Below are positions 46,501 through 55,254 of a stretch of DNA of 64,000 nt, one piece after another. The stretch covers positions 496,001 to 560,000 of the forward strand of contig CATNEN010000025.1 of NCBI GenBank assembly GCA_950097015.1, written 5' to 3'. Origin of the DNA: Macrostomum hystrix. Lineage: Eukaryota; Platyhelminthes; Macrostomidae. How positions within the stretch are numbered: position 1 is the stretch's first letter; each line of letters opens with the position of its first letter. The translations under genes and the position numbers were made by a program. The notes under the pieces are model-generated. The model was not told the DNA's origin. It made no database searches and saw only the letters and a list, made by a program, of their open reading frames with translations.

Positions 46501-47643
46501 ACGGTGGCTGCTGCGCTGGCAAGTCCGCTGGCCTGGTTCGCGGATCTGTACCCAGGTCCCACCAGCACAGGCGTCGGCATGCTGACCTACTGCGGCGAGC
46601 TGGCGCTGGACGCTGGCCGGAAGCGCTGGAAGGTTGTCTACAGCGGCGCCGTGCTGCTGTTCCAGTACCTCATTCCGCTGGTCATGGTCAGCGCCGCCTA
46701 CGGCTCCGTGTGCCGCCGACTCAATCGCAAAGTTCAACGCCGCGGTGCGTCGCCTAAGACAACCGTGTTCCAACAGCGCCGCCTCTACCTGGAACAGCGA
46801 CGCGGCAGGCGAGCCAACATCGTCCTGCTGGTCATTGCCCTGGTCTTCGCCGTCTCCTGGCTGCCGCTGACGTTGACAAACATTGGGCACGACATTGCCG
46901 ACCTCGGCGTCACGGCGCGAGTCAACACCACCGAGACTCTGGACGCGTTGGCCAACTCATCGTCAGTCGCGGTCGAGATCAAGGAGTTCCACAACCTCAA
47001 CCAGGTGGTGCACATGAAGAGCAACTTGGCAAACATGTTCCTGTACAGCTTCGCTCCGCAGCTGCTGGTCCTGGCCTCGGCCTGCCTCAACCCGCTGCTC
47101 TATGGATTCTTCAACTACAACTTCCAGGCCGAGTTCCAGCGCCTCTTCACCAGGATCCGGCGCGCCCTGGGAGTCATCAAAGGCGGCGCCGACCAGGCGG
47201 GCGCCGACGCTGACGCCGGTGCCGCTGTGGCCGGTGGAGCCGCAGCCGCCTACGCAGCTGCCGGCTGTCCAGACGAAGATGACGACGACGACGACGAAGA
47301 AGGGCCAACCGTCCGCAGCGGCCGGCGCCGCCACCGACGTCGCCACCGACGACACCGATGTCGCGATCGCGCCAGGGCACCTCAGAACGGCACCACGCAG
47401 CCGGACAGCCTCCTTCCGGATAATTTCGCCCCCGCCGACGCTGCCGAGGCTGCTCCGGAGCTGTTGGCTACCGCTGACGATCCAACGACAGTTCGGCGTC
47501 ATCGGGAGGCTTTCATGGCCGAGCTGGTGGATCTGGCGAACATTCCGCTGCTGGTGCAGGCTGCGGGACGAGGTCATCTGGAGCTGCGGCCGATGTCAGG
47601 ATGCGGAACTGACCGCGGCTATTCGCAGGTCGAAGCGCATTGA
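40516..47643 (+). CDS. Neuropeptide F/Y-type G-protein-coupled receptor
   Basis: Two exons, 40516-40998 and 46432-47643, join in phase 0 at GATTGCAG/GTGGGT and CCGCGCAG/GTGATT, giving 564 residues with a complete 7TM. Visible: N-glycosylation site NQT, TM1 with GNCLVVY (75-81), TM2 NLAVSDF (100-106), TM3 with Cys134, and the join ALDRLQ/VIAYPGW. The latter matches the NPY/NPF-receptor DRYxxIxxP region, but with DRL instead of DRY. The second exon gives TM4 LLWTVAAALASPLAWFADLY, ECL2 Cys in LTYCGE, TM5 YLIPLVMVSAAYGSV, TM6 FAVSWLPLTLTNI and TM7 ACLNPLLYGFFNYNF. A long tail follows, with an acidic run, Arg/His-rich segment and Ala-rich stretch. Expected role: plasma-membrane receptor for an NPF/NPY-like peptide, by family. 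A related short-NPF type is an alternative. Its 5.4-kb intron is packed with tandem arrays. Confidence 0.8.
41050..41570. repeat. Imperfect 20-bp array (GGCGGCTCTTCAAAG core)
   Basis: Clean 20-bp units (GGATTGGCGGCTCTTCAAAG) at about 41095-41220, then progressively irregular copies to about 41570. Confidence 0.9.
42325..44070. repeat. 20-bp array (TACCTGACACCTCTCTGTCC)
   Basis: About 85 pyrimidine-rich units with variants (CTAACACC, CTAATAACT, CCCTGCTC). A longer block with an AAAAAAACACC interruption recurs three times (near 42421, 43034 and 43330), indicating higher-order duplication. Confidence 0.95.
44505..45395. repeat. Complex CTGACAC array (about 54-bp higher unit)
   Basis: Tandem TTCTGACACCCTGACACATT + GACACCCTGATATCCTGATA + CCTGACACATTGGA in variable order. 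A roughly 420-bp section recurs (compare 44800-44960 with 45190-45350). The minus strand stays open in several frames (GCQCVRVSESN) as a by-product. Confidence 0.9.
45716..46075 (+). mobile_element. Full-length tRNA-headed SINE
   Basis: The best copy of the dispersed family. The head GGGGTGAGTGGCAGAGCGTT resembles a pol III A box and GAGTTCGATTCCG a B box (GTTCRANYC), as in tRNA genes. The body has GGGGCGCAGCCGCGGAGAGA, GTGTACACTGCCTGACGATG, AGATGTACACACCTGTGTGA, GTGCTCAGGAGTCAGCG and GCAGGTCTAGTGTCATC. The end is a simple TTCTTATTCTTATTA tail. It is inserted in the receptor intron, sense orientation. Confidence 0.8.
46195..46370. repeat. Short 19-20 bp array (CATCCTGACACCCTACTGA)
   Basis: About nine units just upstream of the receptor's second exon. 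Shares the CTGACACCC core with the two larger arrays of the same intron. Confidence 0.9.
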
Positions 47644-48697
47644 TGGGGTCGACGGAACTAGACGCGACCCATTTTGCTTGGGGCGAAAGCACTGTAATTC
47701 TTTTCAAAATGTGCATTGTTTGCCGCACTAGCCATAAAAGCATGTTTATCGATGTTTGAAAATACTGAAATTTTCATTAACTTCTATTTTCTAACAAGAG
47801 TTCTGCCTGCTGCCTAACATATAATGGGTGTTTTGCCACCTGCAATTGTAGCTTTACCAGACGTTATTCATCCATAGTTAACGGCCTTTCCCGAAAATTA
47901 GTGTCGTTTGAAATAAAATTTTTGATAAACTCATTGCTGTCTTCGTCTGATCTGTCTCATTATTATTGATCAGTTTAGCGAATTCACCTGGGATTATTGG
48001 GGGCATTTTAAGCACCTGAATCCCAAAATTACTTTAAAGAGTTTTTACTCTTTTTTTAGCTTTTTTGTATCCTCGAAAATGTTGAATCTTTTGCATCGTC
48101 GATGTCAATTGGTCAGACACCGCTTAACCAGCTTCGGATTGAACCAGGATTTGGTGAATCGGGATTCGAGGATGTGACTTACAGTTCCCTAGAGCAATGA
48201 AAGTGTAAAAATAAGTTTATTGGACGTGTAAAGTAGAACTGATTGACAATATGCGTGATCAGTGCATGTTTTCTGTAAATAGCTCAACTTTATATTTGGC
48301 AATGATTTGCTTGTGTAAGCAAATACTGCAGATCAACTTGAAGTATCTCAAAAATGTCAATAATTTGAAATGCTCCTCATTTTTTCACGATTTTCAATTC
48401 CGGAAATTCGTACTCGCGGTTTATTAGGAGAGATTTTAGATTGAACAGACTTTTAACTACCGTCTGCTCTCTTCCTCAAGCTTTTATTGTTAATATACGA
48501 GCCTAGAAACGGTTTAATTGCTATAAAACTAATATAATGGCTTTATAACATCTTTCAGGGACTGCAATTCTAAATCAGCTGACGTCAAAGTTTACTGTTC
48601 GTTTATTGAAGAGCTGGACCTTATGAATCACCTTCATTGCAAAGACGACCAAACCTATCGATAACGAAGTTCTATTTTGTAGCTTGTTTCTTTTTTT
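47644..48697. other. 3' flank of the receptor gene
   Basis: AT-rich, with no further gene seen. Confidence 0.4.
47912..47917 (+). promoter_or_regulatory. Candidate polyadenylation signal of the receptor gene
   Basis: AATAAA about 270 nt after the receptor stop codon, in AT-rich sequence. Confidence 0.4.
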
Positions 48698-50235
48698 CCA
48701 GTCACTTCAGTTACAGTCACTTAATTTACAGCCACTTCATTTAAAGCCACTTTAATTACAGCCACTTCAGTTACAGTCACTTCAGTTACAGTCACTTAAT
48801 TTACAGCCACTTCATTTAAAGCCACTTTAATTACAGCCACTTCAGTTACAGTCACTTCAGTTACAGTCACTTAATTTACAGCCACTTCATTTAAAGCCAC
48901 TTTAATTACAGCCACTTCAGTTACAGTCACTTCTGTTACAGCCACTTCAGTTACAGTCACTTCACTTACAGTCTCTTCAGTTACAGTCACTTCACTTACA
49001 GTCACTTCAGTTACAGTCCCTTCACTTACAGTCACTTCAGTTACAGTCCCTTCAGTTACAGTCACTTCACTTACAGTATCTTCAGTTACAGTCACTTCAG
49101 TTACAGTCACTTAATTTACAGCCACTTCATTTAAAGTCACTTAATTTACAGCCACTTCAGTTACAGTCACTTCAGTGAAAGTCACTTCAGTTACAGCCAC
49201 TTCAGATACAGCCACTTCAGGTACAGTCTCTTCAGTTACAGTCACTTCAGTTACAGTCACTTCAGTTACAGCCACTTCAGATACAGCCACTTCAGGTACA
49301 GTCTCTTCAGTTACAGTCACTTCAGTTACAGTCACTTAATTTACAGCCACTTCATTTAAAGTCACTTAATTTACAGCCACTTCAGTTACAGTCACTTCAG
49401 TGAAAGTCACTTCAGTTACAGCCACTTCAGATACAGCCACTTCAGGTACAGTCTCTTCAGTTACAGTCACTTCAGTTACAGTCACTTAATTTACAGCCAC
49501 TTCATTTAAAGTCACTTTATTTACAGCCACTTCAGTTACAGTCACTTCACTTACAGTCTCTTCAGTTACAGTCACTTCTGTTACAGCCACTTCAGTTACA
49601 GCCACTTCACTTACAGTCTCTTCAGTTACAGTCACTTCTGTTACAGCCACTTTGATAGCTGTCTCTTCAGTTACAGTCACTTGAGTTACAGCCACTTTGA
49701 TTGCTGTCTCTTCAGTTGCAGCCACTTCAGCTACAGCCACTTTAGTTACAGCCAATTCACTTACAGTCTCTTCAGTTACAGTCTCTTCAGTTACAGCCAC
49801 TTCAGTTACAGCCACTTTAGTTACAGCCAATTCACTTACAGTCTCTTCAGTTGCAGCCACTTCAGCTACAGCCACTTTAGTTACAGCCAATTCACTTACA
49901 GTCTCTTCAGTTACAGTCTCTTCAGTTACAGCCACTTCAGTTACATTCACTTCAGTTACAGCCACTTCAGTTACAGTCTCTTCAGTTACAGCCACTTCAG
50001 TTACAGTCTCTTCAGTTACAGCCACTTCAGTTACAGTCACTTCAGTTACAGTCACTTCAGTTACAGCCACTTCAGTTACAGTCACTTCAGTTACAGTCAC
50101 TTCAGTTACAGCCACTTCAGTTACAGTCACTTCAGTTACAGCCACTTCAGTTACAGTCACTTCAGTTACAGTCACTTCAGTTACAGCCACTTCAGTTACA
50201 GCCACTTCAGTTAGAGTTACTTCACTTACAGTCTC
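48698..50235. repeat. 15-bp minisatellite, about 100 copies
   Basis: Tandem CTTCAGTTACAGTCA / CTTCAGTTACAGCCA. Longer composite blocks recur (TTAATTTACAGCCACTTCAT, TTTAAAGCCAC; a 180-bp block near 49140 and 49360). Minus-strand ORFs of TVTEVAVTE repeats follow from the 15-bp period. Confidence 0.95.
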
Positions 50236-50678
50236 CCTGGGTCTCCATGCAGTGTTTGCCAAAAAATGTAGCCACAGCCTTGTGCGCATTGAAAGTAATG
50301 TTTAATTTTAATTAAATAAACTTTTCAGTGTACAATATGTGCATGTGGTGTTTTTCACAAATATGTTTGTAACGCACAATTTTTTTCCACATTTTTAGTG
50401 CAACGTTGCAACAAACCTTTCCGTCAAATGAAATCTATGAAGCTAACCAAATGATGAAGCTAACTGTACACAAGACCCTTTGCCTTCTTCTTGATAACTG
50501 CGTGCGCGACCACTTTGCTTGAACGTGTATTAATGTCCAAACGGGCCAGTGTAGAAATTCATGATTCTTCTTGCACCTTTCGTTATCCAAGTAACCAATT
50601 AAACTCGCAGAAGAGGATAATTAAAATCTTGAAGGTGAGATGAACTTGTGCTGTTCTTTTAAATCATTGGTATCTATC
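50236..50678. other. Non-coding stretch
   Basis: AT-rich. No feature recognised. Confidence 0.35.
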
Positions 50679-50686
50679 CTCTAAAT

Positions 50687-51393
50687 CAGGGGTCGGCAAA
50701 CTCCGGCCCGCGGGCCAGATGCGGCCCTCGAAGCTCCCAAATCCGGCCCGTTGCCTCTTCTGACATCTACAGTGTCCTGTTTCATCTCTCTCGCGTCTCA
50801 TCTCTCCCGTATCTAATCTCTCCCGTGTCTAATCTCTCCCGTGTCTAATCTCTCCCGTGTCTAATCTCTCCCGTGTCTAATCTCTCCCGTGTCTAATCTC
50901 TCCCGTGTCTAATCTCTCTCGCGTCTCATCTCTCCCGTATCTAATCTCTCCCGTGTCTAATCTCTCCCGTGTCTAATCTCTCCCGTGTCTAATCTCTCCC
51001 GTGTCTAATCTCTCCCGTGTCTAATCTCTCCCGTGTCTAATCTCTCCCGTGTCTAATCTCTCCCGTGTCTAATCTCTCCCGTGTCTCATCTCTCCCGTGT
51101 CTAATCTCTCCCGTGTCTAATCTCTCCCGTGTCTAATCTCTCTCGTGTCTAATCTCTCCCGTGTCTCATCTCTCCCGTGTCTAATCTCTCCCGTGTCTCA
51201 TCTCTCCCGTGTCTAATCTCTCCCGTGTCTCATCTCTCTCGTGTCACATCTTTCCTGTGTCTAATCTCTCCCGTGTCTCATCTCTCCCGTGTCTCATCTC
51301 TCCCCTATCTCATATTTAAACAGTAAATGCGGCCCGCTGTCGTCTTTTAGGCTCTCTCTTTGGCCCGCCAGCAAATAAGTTTGCCTACCCCTG
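50687..51393. mobile_element. Non-autonomous hAT-type transposon with 8-bp target-site duplication
   Basis: Begins CAGGGGTCGGCAAACTCCGG and ends with the complement of CAGGGGTAGGCAAACTTATT, so the imperfect TIR is about 16 bp. It is flanked by identical CTCTAAAT at 50679-50686 and 51394-51401. CAGGGGT(C/A)GGCAAACT termini with CGGCCCGCGGGCC and an 8-bp duplication are typical of hAT elements. There is no transposase; the inside is a 16-bp minisatellite. Confidence 0.88.
50780..51310. repeat. 16-bp minisatellite inside the hAT element
   Basis: About 33 units of TCTCCCGTGTCTAATC with CTCATC and TCTCGTG variants, filling most of the transposon interior. Confidence 0.92.
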
Positions 51394-51514
51394 CTCTAAA
51401 TCTTCGATTTCCCTCTAAAGTGCCTAAAAGTGCAAGTGAACTTTTATTACGACATAAAGCTAAAAATCACAGTTTTATTAAACAGAAACTTTTCGTGCCA
51501 GAAATTTCACACCT

Positions 51515-51880
51515 CTAAAGCTTCACAGCCCGAAACTTCACACCTCCGTAACTTCACAGCCCCGAAACTTCACACCTCCGAAGCTTCACAGCCAGAAACT
51601 TCACACCCCCGAAACTTCACACCTCCGTAACTTCACAGCCCGAAACTTCACACCTCCGAAACTTCACAACCACGAAACTTCACACCTCCGAAACTTCACA
51701 CCCCCGAAACTTCATTTCTTTGAAGCTTCTCAACCGCGAAACTTCACACCTCCGTAACTTCACAGCCCCGAAACTTCACACCTCCGAAGCTTCACAACTC
51801 CGAAACTTCACAACCACGAAACTTCACACCTCCGAAACTTCACACCCCCGTAACTTCATTTCTTCGAAGCTTCACACTTT
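51515..51880. repeat. 15-16 bp minisatellite
   Basis: About 23 units of CGAAACTTCACACCTC with AGCCC, ACCAC and ACCCC variants. Confidence 0.9.
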
Positions 51881-52495
51881 CAAAAGATCCAGAATTTCCA
51901 GTTTTTTCTAGCCTAGCCACAGAATTTATAATGTCAAACATTCGTGTGTGCTATTTTCTGATTCGTAAAATATTCCGTCATTTGATAAAAGGCTATGTGC
52001 TTCTGTGCTTTCCGTCAAACAGATAGATATTGAAAGCTTCCTAAAACCAAGTCCAAACTGCATTGTACACTGAAAAATCCACACAGCTCAGATCGATCTC
52101 AAATCTTCTCGTTCTTCTAATCATTACGTAATCGTACGGCATCCAGTGGGGAGTCAACCTTAGCCTACCCGCCCTGTACAATATACGGGGTTGCTAGACG
52201 GCAGAGAATGTACACGTGGACAGGGGATTTCAGCCTAGGGAGCATATACAGTCATTCCCTACTTGAGTAGAGCAAGCAAAGTGACACAGCCAACGGCTCG
52301 ACAGGCACCTTTAGTTTCCAGCCTCTGTAAGTTGAAACTCCGCATGCTTCCAAGTTACCGGACGCAATAGTTCAATCACACTAATAATTATTCTAAATAA
52401 TAATACTTTCTCCCATCCACTCCTTAAAAAAATCAGGAAATCCCGGGAATCCAAACCACTCACATTGGGTTAGGCGGCGGGGCTGTAACGCTTCC
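51881..52495. other. Non-coding stretch
   Basis: No gene or repeat recognised. Confidence 0.35.
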
Positions 52496-52775
52496 AACAG
52501 GGGGTGAGTGACAGCGCGGTCTAATGCGTCCCTGAGCTCGATTCCGTGGCGAGGCCCGTGGCGAGGGCCAACCTCAAAGGCACTGTGAGAGTGCACACAG
52601 CTAGCGGATGAGAAAGTCAGGGCAGATGTACACACCTGTGTGAGGGTTTGCCTGCGTGCAGTATCTGTGTGCGTGTGTGCTCAGGAGTCAGCGGAATGGG
52701 CAGAATTGCCTTCTCGCTGGCTGCGGGTCTAGTGTCACCGAATTTTATTCCAGTACCTGCCCACAGCCCTCCTGC
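52496..52775 (+). mobile_element. SINE copy
   Basis: Head remnant GGGGGTGAGTGACAGCGCGG with CTGAGCTCGATTCCG. Body: GCACTGTGAGAGTGCACAC, AGGGCAGATGTACACACCTG, GTGTGCTCAGGAGTCAGCGG and GGGTCTAGTGTCACCG. The 3' end runs into the GAT repeat that follows. Confidence 0.75.
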
Positions 52776-52975
52776 AATGATGCTGATGATGATGCTGACG
52801 ATGATGCTGCTCATGCTGATGATGATGATGCTGATGCTGATGATGATGCTGCTGATGCTGATGCTGATGCTGATGATACCGATGCTGGTGATGATGCTGA
52901 CGATGATGTTGACGATAATGCTGATGATGATGATGATGATTATGATGATGATGATGATGATGATGCTGATGTTCC
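52776..52975. repeat. (GAT)n / (GCTGAT)n microsatellite
   Basis: About 200 bp of GATGAT with GCTGAT and GACGAT interruptions, placed exactly where the SINE tail is expected. Confidence 0.92.
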
Positions 52976-53035
52976 TCGCTGCAGCAGAAATGGCTCCTCA
53001 CTGGCTGCGGGTCTGCTGTTGCCAAATGATTTGTC
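52976..53035 (+). mobile_element. SINE tail fragment
   Basis: GGCTCCTCACTGGCTGCGGG and TCTGCTGTTGCCAAATGATT match the family tail, just right of the GAT repeat. Either a second nested copy or a duplicated end. Confidence 0.55.
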
Positions 53036-53097
53036 AGTGACCCAAGCTCCCATTTGCGAATTTTAACCAACTCCCTGATCCCCAACTCAGCTGTGCC

Positions 53098-54496
53098 ATG
53101 GGGAACTGTCTGCGCAAGCAGCGCGAACGTGAGCTGGCTAAGAGGGCGTCTCGTCGCGAGGAGCTGGTAAAGTACTTCCTCAGCGTTGATGTCGACAGGC
53201 CGCAGTCAAAGCCGCGGTCGCCAGCTGCCAAGCCCGACAAGCCGAAACCTAGCGAAACTGGTCGAATTGAGGACAACCACGACCGAATGGGAATCAAGTG
53301 AGACGACTCTCCTCACCCACTGCCTCTCCTCACCCACTGCCTCTCCTCACCCACTGCCTCTCCTCACCCACTGCCACTCCTCACCCACTGCCACTCCTCA
53401 CCCACTGCCTCTCCTCACCCACTGCCACTCCTCACCCACTGCCTCTCCTCACCCACTGCCACTCCTCACCCACTGCCACTCCTCACCCACTGCCTCTCCT
53501 CACCCACTGCCACTCCTCACCCACTGCCTCTCCTCACCCACTGCCACTCCTCACCCACTGCCTCTCCTCACCCACTGCCACTCCTCACCCACTGCCTCTC
53601 CTCACCCACTGCCACTCCTCACCCACTGCCTCTCCTCACCCACTGCCTCTCCTCACCCACTGCCACTCCTCACCCACTGCCTCTCCTCACCCACTGCCTC
53701 TCCTCACCCACTGCCACTCCTCACCCACTGCCTCTCCTCACCCACTGCCACTCCTCACCCACTGCCTCTCCTCACCCCCTTGCCTATCCTCACCCACTGC
53801 CTCTCCTCACCCACTGCCACTCCTCACCCACTGCCTCTCCTCACCCACTGCCACTCCTCACCCACTGCCTCTCCTCACCCACTGCCTCTCCTCACCCCCT
53901 TGCCTATCCTCACCCACTGCCTCTCCTCACCCACTGCCACTCCTCACCCACTGCTTCTCCTCACCCACTGCCTCTCCTCACCCACTGCCTCTCCTCACCC
54001 ACTGCCTCTCCTCACCCACTGCCTCTCCTCACGCACTGCCTCTCTTCACCCACTGCTTCTCCTCACCCACAGTTCAGCTCGCGATTTGCTAGTCCGCACG
54101 GGGCTGGACTTGGGCGCAGCGATTGTCGCGACTGCGACCGCCGCAGCCGCAGCTTCTGCAGGAGCATACTCAGACGATGAGTCGCCCGCGCACCGCTGGC
54201 GACTGACCGACAGGCAGCGGGAGGCGGCGCTCTACGCCATGGAGAACGACGGCATTGAACGGTTGCACGACAACGCGGAGCTGCAGTTGGAGCAGCGGAG
54301 GGAGCGGCAACGGCGCGAGGAACGTCTGGAAGGTATCGGCGTGTCCGGAGGCGGCGGCGGTGGCGGAGTCGGCGGCGGCGGCAGCGGCGGCGGTGGAGTT
54401 GGCGGTGGAGGCGGAGGTATTGCAATGCTTTTAACTGATCAAAATGCAGCTGAATCAAAATTTCTCATCAAAGCTTACCAGGCCCTGCATTTATAA
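53098..54496 (+). CDS. Predicted N-myristoylated, palmitoylated protein of unknown family
   Basis: Two exons, 53098-53297 and 54073-54496, join in phase (ATCAA/GTGAGA; CACCCACAG/TTCAG), giving 207 residues. The start MGNCLRKQ in a GCCATGG context has Gly2 for myristoylation and Cys4 for palmitoylation, so membrane anchoring is expected. Basic helical stretch RERELAKRASRREELVKYFL and a Pro/Lys-rich segment follow. Exon 2 has SARDLLVRTGLDLGAAIVA, then LTDRQREAALYAMENDGIER, a charged coiled-coil-like ELQLEQRRERQRREERLEG, a long Gly run and the end LIKAYQALHL. The first residues recall RNF11 (MGNCLKSP), but no RING is present. GGAAG/GTATCG or GGAG/GTATTG near the Gly run could be donors, in which case the end differs. 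An acceptor (CCCCAACTCAG) lies 7 nt before the ATG. The function is unknown. Confidence 0.5.
53306..54070. repeat. 17-bp minisatellite filling the intron
   Basis: About 45 units of TCCTCACCCACTGCCTC with a CCACTCC variant, occupying almost the entire intron 53298-54072. The genuine acceptor CTCCTCACCCACAG at its end looks like one more unit with CTG replaced by AG. Confidence 0.95.
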
Positions 54497-54764
54497 GACT
54501 TCTGATATTTTGCAACAAAGCTGGCATGACACTGAAGAAATTGCCCAGACAAGAAGTGACTTTCAGCTGTCTGAGATTATCCAACTGGGGGGGGGGGCAG
54601 TGAGACAGAGAAGCCAAACCGTGGTTTGTCTTCCAGAAAGTTTACTGGCGCATGTAAGCGAAAATAATTCGAACCATGCGATTGACTGCCGTTATAAACT
54701 GTACTTTATCTAAAATTGCGAAGTCGTTTGGAATTACGCGCACTTGGAATTCCTTGTATGCAGC

Positions 54765-55130
54765 AAGAGCAGCATCTAGAATCGCAGCAAGAACCGCATC
54801 TAGAATCGCAGAAGGAACCGCATCTAGAATCGCAGCAAGAGCCGCATCTAGAATCGCAGCAAGAGCCGCATCTAGAATCGCAGCAAGAACCGCATCTAGA
54901 ATCGCAGCAAGAACCGCATCTAGAATCGCAGCAGGAGCCACATCTAGAATCGCAGCAAGAACCGCATCTAGAATCGCAGCAAGAACCGCATCTAGAATCG
55001 CAGCAAGAACCGCATCTAGAATCGCAGCAAGAACCGCATCTAGAATCGCAGCAAGAACCGCATCTAGAATCGCAGCAGGAACCGCATATAGAATCGCAGC
55101 AAGAACCGCATCTAGAATCGCCGCAGCAGG
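54765..55130. repeat. 24-bp minisatellite
   Basis: About 15 units of ATCGCAGCAAGAACCGCATC plus TAGA, with AGCCGCATC and AGGAACC variants. Divisible by three, so all frames run open across it. In the 3' flank of the preceding gene. Confidence 0.95.
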
Positions 55131-55138
55131 AAATTTAT

Positions 55139-55254
55139 TTTGTGTGTGTTTGTGTGTGTGTGTATGTGTGTGTGTGTGTGTGTATGTGTGTGTGTGTGTG
55201 TATGCGTGTGTGTGTGTGTGTATGTGTGTGTGTGTGTGTGTATGTGTGTCTGAG
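55139..55254. repeat. (TG)n microsatellite
   Basis: About 115 bp of TGTG with TATG, TTTG and TGCG interruptions, immediately right of the 24-bp array. Confidence 0.95.

Noticed and set aside
46471-47577. Minus-strand ORFs opposite the receptor's second exon
   Set aside because: Shadow frames of a GC-rich coding exon.
52735-53085. His-rich and Asp/Met-rich ORFs across the GAT repeat
   Set aside because: Direct translation of a trinucleotide microsatellite at a SINE tail.
53186-54496. Single 436-codon ORF reading straight through the 17-bp array
   Set aside because: The MGNC start, GTGAGA donor and CCCACAG acceptor give a better gene; the through-frame starts out of frame with MGNC.
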